The notes below the pieces were generated by a model that made no database searches, had not been told where the DNA came from, and was given only the letters and a program-made list of their open reading frames with translations. Shown here in pieces: positions 48,998 through 58,165 of a DNA stretch of 64,000 bases. Both the position numbers and the translations under genes were made by a program. The stretch is from Paenibacillus sp. P25 (GTDB lineage Bacteria; Bacillota; Bacilli; Paenibacillales; NBRC-103111): the NCBI GenBank assembly GCA_024704175.1, contig CP085629.1, forward strand, positions 2,418,001 through 2,482,000, read 5' to 3'. Positions within the stretch are counted from its first letter, which is position 1; each line of letters opens with the position of its first letter.

Positions 48998-49008
48998 GTA
49001 ATAATTAC
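48998..49008 (-). promoter_or_regulatory. Zur-type box upstream of the UPF0718 operon
   Basis: GTAATAATTAC is a perfect palindrome equal to the core of the Zur consensus and to the box before the COG0523 gene at 45013. Confidence 0.7.
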
Positions 49009-49104
49009 ACTTTATCAACTGCAGATACCGCCGGGGAGCCCCATCATCTCCCTGTTCATGGCGTCTCGCCAGCCAAACCCTCAACCGGCGGCTTCACACA
49101 TACA

Positions 49105-49139
49105 CAAAAAAAGCCTTCTCCCCGATTCGAGAAGGCTTT
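49105..49139. terminator. Bidirectional terminator
   Basis: AAGCCTTCTC pairs with GAGAAGGCTT with an A7 tract on the left, giving a T7 tail on the minus strand. It ends the haloalkane dehalogenase transcript. Confidence 0.8.
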
Positions 49140-49153
49140 CGTTGAACGCAACG

Positions 49154-50032
49154 TTAATCCAAACTTTTCAGCCATGCGGCAAGCGCTTCGCCTACTTCAT
49201 CGGGTGCGTCTTCTTGGGGATAGTGGCGGCCTGGCACAATAACTTCGGTCTGCGATGGCCATGTACGGCAGAAATCGATGTGGGACTGCGGCAATAAGCC
49301 CGGGTCGCATTGAATGAACAGTTTGGGAACGGCGCTTTGCACCATCCATTCTCCGTACCCGGTGACAATTTCGGTTACATCAGCCGGATCTCCGTCGAAC
49401 GGAAGCTGGCGGGCCCAGCTGAGCATAGGACGGCGGCTTTCGCCCGGCTCCAGGAACGGCCTGCGGTATTGTGCCATCTCTTCATCCGTCAGCTTGCGCA
49501 ATATATTGACCGGCAAATTGAACTCAATGAACGAATTTTGTTCCAATACCATTTGCTCCCCTTCCGGTGTCCGGAGCGCCTGGAAGATCTTGCGTCCATT
49601 CTCCGGTATTTCACCCCAGCTGCGCGGCTTAATAATCGCCTCCATGTAAGCGACGCCTTTGACCGCGCCGGGATGGCGTTTCGCCCAATCGAAACCCAGT
49701 GCCGATCCCCAGTCATGCACCACGAAGGTCACGCGCTCATGAACACCAAGCTGATCGAGCAGCTCATCTAGATAGCGGCGGTGCTCGGCAAAGGTGTACG
49801 CGTGGGGCCCGCTGTCCGGAAGCTTGGCGGAATCGCCCATTCCAATGAGATCCGGCGCAATGCAGCGGCCAAACTTCCGGGCATATGGAATAATGTTGCG
49901 CCAGAGATACGAGGATGCCGGATTGCCGTGCAGGAAGACGATCGGGTCACCGCTTCCTTCCTCCACATACGTCATCTCTAACCCGAATACTTGATTTCGC
50001 TTTTTCTCATAGGGGAATGCCTCGTTAATCAT
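49154..50032 (-). CDS. dhaA: Haloalkane dehalogenase (alpha/beta-hydrolase)
   Basis: A 292-residue intact enzyme resembling the DhaA/LinB group, which hydrolyses carbon-halogen bonds through an alkyl-enzyme ester. Visible: FLHGNPASSYLWRNI (halide-binding Asn and oxyanion hole), VVHDWGSALGFDWAKRHP (nucleophile Asp followed by halide-binding Trp), AYMEAIIKP (catalytic Glu, HLD-II position) and GRHYPQEDAPDEVGEAL (catalytic His). Start ATG at 50032 behind GGGTGAG, overlapping the end of the DUF5519 gene. A MarR regulator is the next gene upstream, suggesting induction by a small aromatic or halogenated molecule. Physiological substrate unknown. Confidence 0.85.
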   Translation of the reverse strand: MINEAFPYEKKRNQVFGLEMTYVEEGSGDPIVFLHGNPASSYLWRNIIPYARKFGRCIAPDLIGMGDSAKLPDSGPHAYTFAEHRRYLDELLDQLGVHERVTFVVHDWGSALGFDWAKRHPGAVKGVAYMEAIIKPRSWGEIPENGRKIFQALRTPEGEQMVLEQNSFIEFNLPVNILRKLTDEEMAQYRRPFLEPGESRRPMLSWARQLPFDGDPADVTEIVTGYGEWMVQSAVPKLFIQCDPGLLPQSHIDFCRTWPSQTEVIVPGRHYPQEDAPDEVGEALAAWLKSLD

Positions 50033-50330
50033 TTTTCATCTCACCCTTCAATTTAATTTGATCATATTTGAAACGCGCAATTTCAAGGGCATAAGCGACA
50101 TCCTGCTCGGTATTCAAATAAATGGAAACCCAGCCTGAATCGGGATACCTATGGTGCGGCCTTGCCTTCCCCTCTTCATTCCGCCGATCACGCTCGGATT
50201 TCGGCAAAAGCAGGTCGAATAAGCGGTCGCCGTGAAGATGTCCGATTTCGGTGCCGTTCAGTTGAAACCCCACTCCTCCGAACCGATGAGGATGCTTTGT
50301 AACGCCGGCCCAAGTGGCCAGTTCTTCCAT
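50025..50330 (-). CDS. DUF5519 (luciferase-like domain) family protein
   Basis: A 101-residue protein with the family pattern PHRFGGVGFQLNGTEIGHLHG, KARPHHRYPDSGWVSIYL and a final helix. Function of the family is not established. ATG at 50330 has only a weak AGGGA site. The stop overlaps the dhaA start by 8 nt, so the two are coupled. It lies just after the marR gene on the same strand. Confidence 0.7.
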   Translation of the reverse strand: MEELATWAGVTKHPHRFGGVGFQLNGTEIGHLHGDRLFDLLLPKSERDRRNEEGKARPHHRYPDSGWVSIYLNTEQDVAYALEIARFKYDQIKLKGEMKND

Positions 50331-50357
50331 CAAGTCTGATCCCTGTACCCGCTCATC

Positions 50358-50819
50358 TTAGGTCTCCTCCTGTTTGGTCAAATTGTGAAGCACGATTTTC
50401 AGCAGGCTTAGTAGCAAGTCATACTGCTCATCGGTAATCCCTTGCCGGGTTTTGTTCTTAACGCGGGCCAGTGCTTCCTGCACCTTAGGTACCACATCAC
50501 GTCCCGAGTCCGTCAAATAGAGCAGATGATAGCGGTTGTCGGCGGGATCGGCTTCCCTCCGCACGTAACCCTCCGCTTCCAGCTTGGAAATCGCTTTGGC
50601 GGTCGTTGTTTTGTCGATGAGCAGTTTCTCGCTTAGCGCCTTCTGAGTGATGGGTCGCTGAAACGCAATCGCCATTAGAAAAATATACTGCCCGCTTCCG
50701 ATTCGATATGGCGCGAGCTCGGCTGAGATCAATATCTGCATGTGCCGGTAGATGGCTGAGATATATTGACCGTGCGATTCCAGTGCGCCCTTGTCATTCT
50801 GCTTCCAATGCTCGCTCAA
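50358..50819 (-). CDS. MarR-family transcriptional regulator
   Basis: A 153-residue winged-HTH repressor. The recognition region is ITQKALSEKLLIDKTTTAKAI, then the wing with ADPADNRYHLLYLTDSG, both typical of MarR. TTG start at 50819 behind AAGGAGGAGA. Its own promoter carries two copies of a 21-bp element, which argues for autoregulation and control of the downstream DUF5519-dhaA genes. Frame intact. Confidence 0.9.
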   Translation of the reverse strand: MSEHWKQNDKGALESHGQYISAIYRHMQILISAELAPYRIGSGQYIFLMAIAFQRPITQKALSEKLLIDKTTTAKAISKLEAEGYVRREADPADNRYHLLYLTDSGRDVVPKVQEALARVKNKTRQGITDEQYDLLLSLLKIVLHNLTKQEET

Positions 50820-50838
50820 GTGGTCTCCTCCTTCTTTT

Positions 50839-50896
50839 AATAGGGTGTTATTGCAACTAATTTCAGTTTACACCCAATAGGATGCTATTGCAACTA
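50839..50896 (-). promoter_or_regulatory. marR promoter with two repeated operators
   Basis: Minus strand: -35 TTGCAA (50893-50888), 17-bp spacer, -10 TAAACT (50870-50865). Two copies of AATAGG-x-TG-x-TATTGCAACTA (two variable bases) begin at 50839 and 50876, 37 bp apart; the upstream one covers the -35 and the other lies just after the start point. A bound MarR would block both polymerase entry and clearance. Confidence 0.65.
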
Positions 50897-51189
50897 TTTT
50901 TTTGTAAAACTTACCCAGACAGCCGATACATATGCTATCTTCTAGTTGAATCAAAATTCCGCATAGGCGGTTCGTTACTTTAACAAACTAGAGCAGGCCG
51001 CCGCGGCGCCTGCTCCAGTTCTAATTTGTACCCATACGGTATCTGCGATGGCTCCCCGTGAATCACTCTTGGGAAGCTGACCATCTCTAGGACACGTTAG
51101 CGTTTTGATCCACTCGTTTGGCCGGCGATCCGTTCATTCGCTCCCGAATCGCATGCAGGGCAGCGGTGATATGTATACTAATCGTTTCG
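50897..51189. other. Intergenic region without a recognised gene
   Basis: About 290 bp. It contains one GC-rich hairpin (GAGCAGGC at 50991-50998 against GCCTGCTC), with no clear T tract; it may be a weak terminator for the secreted Asp-box gene or a structural remnant. I see no convincing small ORF. Confidence 0.4.
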
Positions 51190-53235
51190 TTATTGCGGCA
51201 GCGGTACATTCCACGTCTTTCCGCCATCGTTCGTTACCATGACGTTCCCGTTCTGCAGTACCCACCCAAAGCCATCCATGCGCAGTAAAAATTGCGAAAC
51301 GTTTTGTAAAGGAATATCCGGTTTAATCTCCTTCCAGTCTTCACGATTGTAGGTATCCATAGTATAAATCGTTTTACCGTCTTGGGAGATCGCTCTGCCC
51401 ATAATCAGATTGTCAAAATGGAGAACCGGAATCCCCTGCACACCCTTCAGACGATACAAAAGCGGTGTCCACGTTTCGCCGGCGTCTCTAGTTTCGTATA
51501 AAACATAGGTTTTCTCCCCGTCTTGTACGAACTCGGCAATGAAAAGGCCGTGATGATCATTTTCTTGGTCGAAAACGGGCGGGTAGACATTAGCGTAGCC
51601 TTTTTGCAAATCCTCCGGGACCTCGACCTGCTGAACCGCCCAGGTATGACCGCCGTCCTGCGTCCGGTAAAGCGGAACATAATCTTGCCCGTGGTACATC
51701 GCAGCAATCCACCCCTCCTTTCCCTTGCGAAAGCTGATACCGGTCGGGTAGCCGCCGATGTCGTCGGTGAGATCTCCTACTCGTGTCCACGTTCGGCCTT
51801 GGTCATCCGACCGGTATAGCGATTTCTCCATTTGACCCGCAAGCAGGAGAGGAAGTCAGCATGACATATTCCGATTTATTGTATAAACCGGCTGTGTATG
51901 GCGTTACGTCAGTAGATGTTTCCCAAGACTTTACTGTCGGTAACACTGCAGATTCCCAGCCCCCCTCATAAAGCCGATGGGAGACTAAGAGCTTCGGCCG
52001 TTCATCAGCAGAAAGGTAAAACGCAAATCCCGTATATGGAGCGCTGAAATCAGCGCTAATCAGGTGATCTTTCTCACCGACGCCTTCCGGAACGACGACA
52101 TTCCACGTTCTGCCCGTGTCCTGGGTATGCAGCGGCTTCCCAGCCCGCCAACTGAAGCCTTCCGAGCCATCCATGCCGACGATGCGAGACAGAGCCTCCT
52201 CTTCCACCGTATCCGTATCGTCCATCCAAAGGGGCCCAGCCACGTGTCTATTTGGTACCAATGACCGATCCGAGCCTTAACGGTGACGGTTTGTGGACCG
52301 AGTTTGGCTATAATTAACTGATCCGCAGCATAGGGTTGCCTATAAAGGGGTTTGGCGGACTGTACAATCATTTTTTTCTGCATGCTCTTGATCTCGCCAA
52401 ATAGTAGCCCACGCGCTTTATTCCAACCCGTATCACCGTTGGCTATCCAGCCTCGCTTGCCATCTGCAGTCTGGATGTGGTACCAATTGCGCCAATGTTC
52501 GTCGCTGACTGCGGCCTGCGAGTGATCTGCAACTGTAAAAGCATGCTGATCATACTCCGGCGCATCATATAGTGCAGTTTCCATTGGTAAGTACATCGGA
52601 ATCATTTCTTTGATGGTATTCGGCACCGGATCGATCCCTCCACGGAAAGCCTGAATCCACCTCGGTCCCTGCTCCGTGTCGACTAGAAAACGGTATGAGT
52701 TCGTAGAATAACCGCCAACGGTCTTTTCCCGAACATGTATCGTTTGCGGATCGAGCAGTCCAGTTTGTTTTCCTGTATCGTCCAATATTGGAACCTGCTG
52801 ATGCAACTGGTAATCATCGTCCCGCAATTCATTATATTTAGCTTCGTATGGATGAATCCAACGCGGTCCCAACCAGGTTTGAATTTTAAGCCATTGGGCA
52901 AAAGCAGGGGTTTGCGAAGCGTCTCCCTCCCTAACAGATGTTTCTCGCCCTTCACTAAGCACAGTCAAGATTTGCGGGGAAATCCATGTGCCGGTATGAG
53001 CGGAATCATCCTGCATCGAATATAGCTCCAATGTTTCCAGTGTATGGATCTTATACGGATTGAACTGCTCCTCATCCGTGACCGTCTTTACAGAAACGAT
53101 GTCACTTGAGACGCTTGCGCCTTGCGCATATGTTACAGATCCATCGCCGATCCCTGCGATTATCGTCCATGCAGCGACGACGGACACGGCAAAACTATAA
53201 AATCCCCGCGGCAAGCAGATATTCCTTTTAATCAC
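51190..53235 (-). CDS. Secreted protein with SH3/GW-like N-terminal part and Asp-box (BNR) repeats (frame-disrupted)
   Basis: About 681 residues. Signal peptide (SFAVSVVAAWTIIAGIGDGSVTYA) followed by GW/SH3-like repeats with WLGPRWIHPYEA, NWYHIQTADGKRGWI and WYQIDTWLGP. The C-terminal half carries at least five Asp boxes (S/T-x-D-x-G-x-T-W): TQDTGRTW, SDDQGRTW, TQDGGHTW, TRDAGETW, TNDGGKTW, i.e. a propeller as in sialidase-like and YCF48-type proteins. Frame changes near 52230 and 51840. Start GTG at 53235, weak ribosome binding site. Catalytic residues of sialidases are not seen, so a binding role is more likely. A Zur-like box lies upstream. Confidence 0.75.
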
Positions 53236-53302
53236 ACCACCAGCACCTTCCCTATTTTTCCATATAAACGTAATTCCTCTCCGATAGTTTCTTATTTTGA
53301 AA

Positions 53303-53313
53303 GTAATAATTGC
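53303..53313 (-). promoter_or_regulatory. Zur-like box upstream of the Asp-box protein gene
   Basis: GTAATAATTGC differs from the UPF0718 box (GTAATAATTAC) at one position, and the identity extends on both sides (AGTAATAATT, then CACTTTA). It lies 68 bp before the start codon. Confidence 0.5.
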
Positions 53314-53348
53314 ACTTTAATAATTTGGCTTACCCTGTCAGGCGGCTG

Positions 53349-53381
53349 AAAAGGCCACCGATTCAATTGCTGTCGGCGGCC
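53349..53381 (-). terminator. Terminator after the GH43-like gene
   Basis: On the minus strand GGCCGCCGA pairs with TCGGTGGCC (with one G-T pair), followed by TTTT. Confidence 0.6.
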
Positions 53382-53398
53382 TCCTTGTGTAGAAATAT

Positions 53399-54375
53399 TT
53401 AGCTATCGAGATTCCCCAAGGCTTTCCGTTCCCATTCCAGCTTGCCGCTCGACCGGTCAACGCTGAGGGTATCCGTCCACGGAAGCGACAAGCCGATCGT
53501 ACCGGTGAATTCCAGGGGAAGCACGACATAACTGGATTGATAGTAATCCTTGGCGTCCCACCGGTCCCCGATATACAGATAGTTCGTCGTCTCCCTGCCC
53601 TGAACCGGAAGGATGAATGCGGGCTGTGAATCGTAAGTCGTCGGTCCTCCGAGGTCGTAGAGACCGGACCATCTCCCCGTTATACTTTCGGCATAACCGT
53701 ATTTCCCCTGATTCGGGTGCCACCCCGTACAGCCGGATGTGATCATGAAATACACCCCGCTGCGCTTCACCAGCGCCGGAGCTTCCCGGTATTGTCCGGG
53801 CCAGAGTGTCTTGACATGCTCGTCGATTGCAAGATAATCCTCGCTCAACCGGTAAATATGCAGATCGGCGTTATCCCGGGCCGTGGAGATAAAATAGGCG
53901 GTGCCGTCGTCATCGACAAACAGCGTGCAGTCCCGCGACATGTGGCCGACGGGACTAAAGTCGCCGTGGTATACATAATCTCCGTCGACCGTATCGCATG
54001 TGGCGACCGCGCAGCGGGCGGCCGTGTAATCCTTGCCGTTCTCCCAGTGCATCCACATGACATACTTGCCGGTACCCGGATGATAGATAACCTTCGGCCG
54101 CTCGATGTTCGCCCCTCCGCCTGTTTCTTGATCCGTCAACAGCGCCGGATCCGTGCGGGTGGCGATCTTCTCGAAGGGGAATCCAGCGTGAGCACGTCGC
54201 CGCGGAATTCCCAATCCTTGAGGTTAGCGGACCGGTAGCACGAAACCCTCCGGCGGCCCACCCGGTTTTCCCCGAACCAATACACGTATTCTCCAGCCTG
54301 CAGCATCCCGCCGCCGTGGGCGTGAATAGGGTCGCCGGACGTATCCGTCCATATAATGCCGCTGTTAACGAACAT
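53399..54375 (-). CDS. GH43-type glycoside hydrolase (frame-disrupted)
   Basis: A five-bladed-propeller hydrolase of about 325 residues without a signal peptide, so probably intracellular. It opens with WTDTSGDPIHAHGGGML and YVYWFGENR, typical of the galactan 1,3-beta-galactosidase group of GH43. After a frame change near 54170-54185 come ERPKVIYHPGTGKYVMWMHW, DCTLFVDDDGTAYFIST and YREAPALVKRSGVYFMITS (the propeller's acid Glu). Specificity is inferred from the opening motif only. It follows a sugar-binding protein gene with a short gap, consistent with degradation of an imported oligosaccharide. Confidence 0.75.
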
Positions 54376-54423
54376 ATATGCCGCCTCCTTTAACTCCTTC
54401 CGCTTCCGGCTTGCGGACGCCGC

Positions 54424-55742
54424 TTACTTGCCGGTGCCGGTGTCTACCTGCCGTATATGATTCTGTATCGCCTCCTCGGCCGTACGCAAAGTGGTGTTGA
54501 CGTCCTGCTCATCCTTCAAATATTTCGCCACTTGTTCGTTTAATATTTTCCCTGCATCCGGGTACTTGTTGGTTGCCGTATAAGCGGGGATATACCGTCC
54601 TTTAAAAATAGCCTCGAGGTGCTTTCCCGTTAGCGCCGGCATATCCGCTCCCAGCTCCTTCCGGATGCCCTGATCCTTCAGCACCGATAATTTGCCGGAA
54701 GCCCGGGTCAGCTTCTTCTGAACGGCGTCCGAGGTCAGCGTCTCTATTACTTTGAACGCTTCGTCTTTATGCTTGCTTTGCTTCGTAACGAACATGACAT
54801 GCTCGTCGACCATCCCGGCTACATCCGGTTGATCCGGATGGACGGGATACTGGGCGACATCCCAATTCAGCCCTTTGGCCGCATCCGATTGCAGCAGGTT
54901 GAAGTTATTGCCCGTAGCGAACATCGCGAGCGTCCGGTCTTTCATAAACTGGTTGCGCTGATGCACATTCGGCACCGGTTCATTCGCCGGGATCGATTCG
55001 ATCCGCTTTTGCAGCTCGAGCAGCCTTTTCCACAGCTCGTTGTTCACGTTCGGCTTGCCGTCCTTGACGGCCGGCAGAGCCAGCTGCAGCGCCAGTTTCC
55101 CGTAGCCGTCCGTTTCGAGCCCGCGGTAGCGGACGCCCTGCTCCTCCCGGCTCACCCGCTTCGCAAGCTCGATCGTTTCCTCCCAGGTCATCCCGTCCTT
55201 CGGGTAAGGCACTCCGAATTTATCAAAGATATCCTTGTTGTAGTAAAGCAGATTGAAATTCGAATCATAAGGCAGGGCCACAAGTCCTCCCTTGTCATAC
55301 CCCCGGATCGTATCCAGATAAGTGCTTTCAAACCGGCCCAAATCGAGGTTATGTTTCTTGATTAGAGGCGTCATGTCCTCTACCAAATCGAGGTCCTGGT
55401 AATCCGGGATCAGGTTGACCCACGTGGCCACCAGATCCGGAACGGTCCCCGCCGCAATCATTCCCTTGATGTCGTCCCCCTTCAGCATCTCAACTTGAAT
55501 ATTCGGGTATTTGCTCTGCAGCGGTTCGACGATCAGGTTTTTAAAATCGGCGTCGTTGATTTCCGACCATTTTTGGGCGAGCAGCAGCTTCACCGGCTCT
55601 TGGCTTAATGCCTGGGCCTCGGCAGGCTTGCTTGGCTCCTTCCCCGAATCGGGAGCCGGAGTCCCTCCTCCGCCACCGCGCCCCGCGCCGTGCCCAATGC
55701 CATGACGGTGAGCGCCATGAGCGAGATCCGCCTTCTTTTCAT
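54424..55742 (-). CDS. Extracellular sugar-binding protein (frame-disrupted at the signal peptide)
   Basis: About 439 residues. The signal peptide (RRRISLMALTVMALG) and the mature part (PAPDSGKEPSKPAEAQ onward) are in different frames, joined by a shift in the GC-rich run near 55680; the lipobox cysteine cannot be seen in either frame, perhaps because of that error. Mature motifs: WSEINDADFKNLIVEPLQ, AAGTVPDLVATW, LYYNKDIFDKFGVPYPKDG. ATG at 55742 with GGAGG 8 nt upstream. No permease genes adjoin it, so it is an orphan binding protein paired with the GH43-like gene. Confidence 0.8.
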
Positions 55743-55776
55743 CTTGCCAGCCTCCTCGGAACATTCATTTTCACTA

Positions 55777-55827
55777 TGTAAGCGTTTTACTGAAAATATC
55801 TTATCATGTTCCTTTAGAAGCCAACAA
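55777..55827 (-). promoter_or_regulatory. Promoter with cre-like site
   Basis: Minus strand: -35 TTGTTG (55827-55822), 18-bp spacer, -10 TAAGAT (55803-55798), and TGTAAGCGTTTTAC at 55777-55790 (12 of 14 to the cre consensus) lying at about +1 to +14. The same arrangement is found at the other sugar-binding-protein promoter (38725). Confidence 0.55.
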
Positions 55828-55931
55828 TTTACAAAAGAACGCAAAAATATCAATTTTGCACACGGGAAATTTGGATGATGATGAGAGGCCCGGCGGAGAT
55901 CGAAGCCATGTTCCTTTCCAAGTAATGAAAA

Positions 55932-56000
55932 GCCCTAACCATCCATATCCTTTTTCGACGAACTCCCATCGTCTTATCAAAGGAATATGGAGATTAGGGC
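55932..56000 (-). terminator. Long imperfect hairpin after the yjcZ-like gene
   Basis: GCCCTAAnC-CATCCATATCCTTT pairs with the matching arm ending TTAGGGC across a 25-nt loop that itself holds ACGA/TCGT; a TTTT tract follows on the minus strand. It probably terminates the small gene upstream but is longer than an ordinary terminator. Confidence 0.5.
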
Positions 56001-56027
56001 CATGTTTACAAGCTGAAAGTGAAGAAA

Positions 56028-56129
56028 TTACACAATAAACGCAGTGCTAACAATAACAAGCAGAATGAACAGTACGAGGATAACCCCTGTGGAAGTGAAA
56101 CCTCCTGCGCAAGAACCAGCGAAGCCCAT
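56028..56129 (-). CDS. YjcZ-family small sporulation protein (33 aa)
   Basis: A very short gene recognised from the translation: MGFAGSCAGG, then GFTSTGVILVLFILL and a hydrophobic end VIVSTAFIV. This is the YjcZ/CotM-adjacent small membrane peptide family that is common in Bacillaceae and Paenibacillaceae and associated with sporulation. ATG at 56129 has AAAGGGG 9 nt upstream. It lies between the cyclodehydratase gene and a long hairpin, on the same strand; whether it is cotranscribed is unknown. Family function is not established. Confidence 0.75.
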   Translation of the reverse strand: MGFAGSCAGGFTSTGVILVLFILLVIVSTAFIV

Positions 56130-56230
56130 AGATCCGTACCCCTTTCGCCTTGATACTCCAATATATGTCGGTGAGCAGGGAAGGATTGGGCCAATCACAC
56201 CGGGGTCGCTAATCCCGCTGGTACCTATGA

Positions 56231-58165
56231 CTAGGGAAACGGATGCGGATAGGGATTAAGCTCCTCGGGTGTTAGTTTGCGATTCATGTACCCAAGCTGC
56301 ATCGGTACCTCAAGGACTCTTTCGAGCCCCGTGAGCCGGGTAAACCGGTGTCCGAACGTCATGGGCAGCATTCCCGGAATCAGCACTTTGACGCAGTGCA
56401 GCCCATTGCGGAGCGTCTCGCTCGATGACTGGTCAATTACAACGACGTCCAGCTGCAGGCTGCGAAAGCGTTGAAGAACCATTTTCAAATCCTCGGTGAG
56501 ATCGTCATGTGCCGGAAAGGGACGGAACTCCTCTTGGAAAGTACGGAGAGGACGCTGTTCGTCCAGCAAAAAACCGAGCCGGTCTTCCACCTGCGGCAAG
56601 CCGTACAGCAGGGCATGGTCCTCCATATGCTCTACCAGGAAGGAATCATGAACCATGGCTTCGGCTTCCTCCCTCCGCTCCCTGAGCCGGTCTTCCACCA
56701 TGGGAATCGTGACCGCCAGCTCATGCAGTGCGCCCTTGGCGGCCCGGAGCGGATTCAGATGGGCCCCCGCGGTACAAACGAGGTTCGCTTCTTGATCCGC
56801 GCCCCCCTCGCCACGGCCCAGATACTTGGAATTCCATTCTCCATGGTAGTATTGAACAGCAGGATGTCATATCCCGTTACCGCCTTTAAACGCTCCACCA
56901 TAAGCTGCAGCTCCCGGTCACCGGAGGAGCAATCGAGCCGCGGAACCGGAAGCTTCGCGTACCAGGTCATCAAGAACGAATCCCGCTCCACCACCTCCAA
57001 AATACCGTACAGGATCGCTTCCTCCAGGCTTCCTCCCACGGCGCAGCCGTTCGAGGTTTCATAGACGAAGCCGCCTCCATAACCCAGGCTGTAGTAAGCG
57101 AGCAGCTCGGGAACGAGGAGCGGACGCTCCTGAAGAAACGAATACCCCCAAACCCACGCCATCGGGGAGTCGGGATCGAACGGCAGGAAGGGAAAATCCG
57201 GCTCGCCCCAGCTGATCCGGGGCATGGAGTCCAACCTTTGCCGGATCCAGTGCGGCCCCCTTCAAGCGGGTGAAGCTGTCGTACACGACCGTGCGTTTGC
57301 CGCGGGGAGCAAGACCTGAGTTTCGCTCCAGTCCCTCCAGGATAGCCGCCAGCTCGCTGTCCGCATAGGACCGCGAACGGCCTCCGGTCCCCTCGTCGAA
57401 TGTGCCTAATGGAAGATTGACCATCACACCGGCAAACGAGGATACGAAATCGAATTCCTTTTTATTCATAAGTCCCGTTCGGCTGTCCAAATAATCCCGA
57501 GCCAGCACCTCCTGCAATTCGCCCAACGAACGGGAGCGGTAGGTGTTCGGACTTACCTTCTTACTCGGTCTTAAGGATATAGCGGTCGCTTCCGGAGTAT
57601 CATCCGGCATCAGGCCGCAAACCGGACACAGCGAATCCGGCAGAATGTAGTGCAGGGTGGTGTTCAAATTACGCAGATGAACCAGATAAACCCGGCTTTC
57701 CGATTGCACACTGCCGCTTCGAATAAACTTAGCCGTTTCTGCCGCGACAATGTGCGCCATATGCCTTAGTCCCTCAGGAGGGAGCTCCTCCGGCGCGCGA
57801 GGACGCCCCTTAAGTGCAGCCAGTCTCGTGAGCAGGTCATGAATGTCTTCCTGTCCGCGTTCCGCCGTGGAACGCCGGTGCTGGGCGCATTGGGAGCAAC
57901 CGTCCGTCCCCGGACGGACCAGCGGACCTACCACCCCCTCCCCGTCCGATACATAGGCCCCCAGCCAAGGGATACCGCGATGCCGCAGCAGTTCTTCCGT
58001 CTGAACGTCAACAAAGGAGCCGCCTTGATCCTGCAGCACAAGAACGATCTTGGCGTAGGGCCAATCTTCGCTGATATCCTGTCTGCGTACGATCGGGAAC
58101 TCCCGCAAACCCATGCAGACCGCATCCGTAAGCTTGCCCCTGCCAACGATAACAATCGGATTCAA
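56231..58165 (-). CDS. TOMM cyclodehydratase: E1-like leader-binding domain fused to YcaO (frame-disrupted)
   Basis: Installs thiazoline/oxazoline rings in a ribosomal peptide, using ATP to activate the backbone amide. The N-terminal E1-like domain (residues 1-200) has two CxxC pairs (GCSQC, about residue 90; LCPVC, about 180) for structural zinc. The YcaO part starts near residue 215 (DSRTGLMNKKEFDFVSS). ATP/Mg motifs are seen in EEAILYGILEVVERDSF, and AGAHLNPLRAAKGALHE; the protein ends in NPYPHPFP, the proline-rich C-terminus typical of active cyclodehydratases. Frame changes lie near 57240 and in the C6 run at 56802-56807. TTG start at 58165 (AGGGGGAG upstream) overlaps the previous stop (TTGA), so the two genes are coupled. 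Confidence 0.85.

Noticed and set aside
50991..51016. GC-rich hairpin as terminator of the Asp-box gene
   Set aside because: No clear T tract on either strand; kept only as a note.
56006..56194. Minus-strand 62-aa ORF with two close cysteines, considered as TOMM precursor
   Set aside because: No repeated Cys-x-x motif, no leader-like N-terminus and it overlaps the YjcZ-type gene in another frame.
56044..56259. Plus-strand 71-aa proline-rich ORF near the TOMM genes, considered as precursor peptide
   Set aside because: It has no ribosome binding site, no Cys/Ser/Thr-rich core and is antisense to the YjcZ-type gene, which has a good site and family motif.
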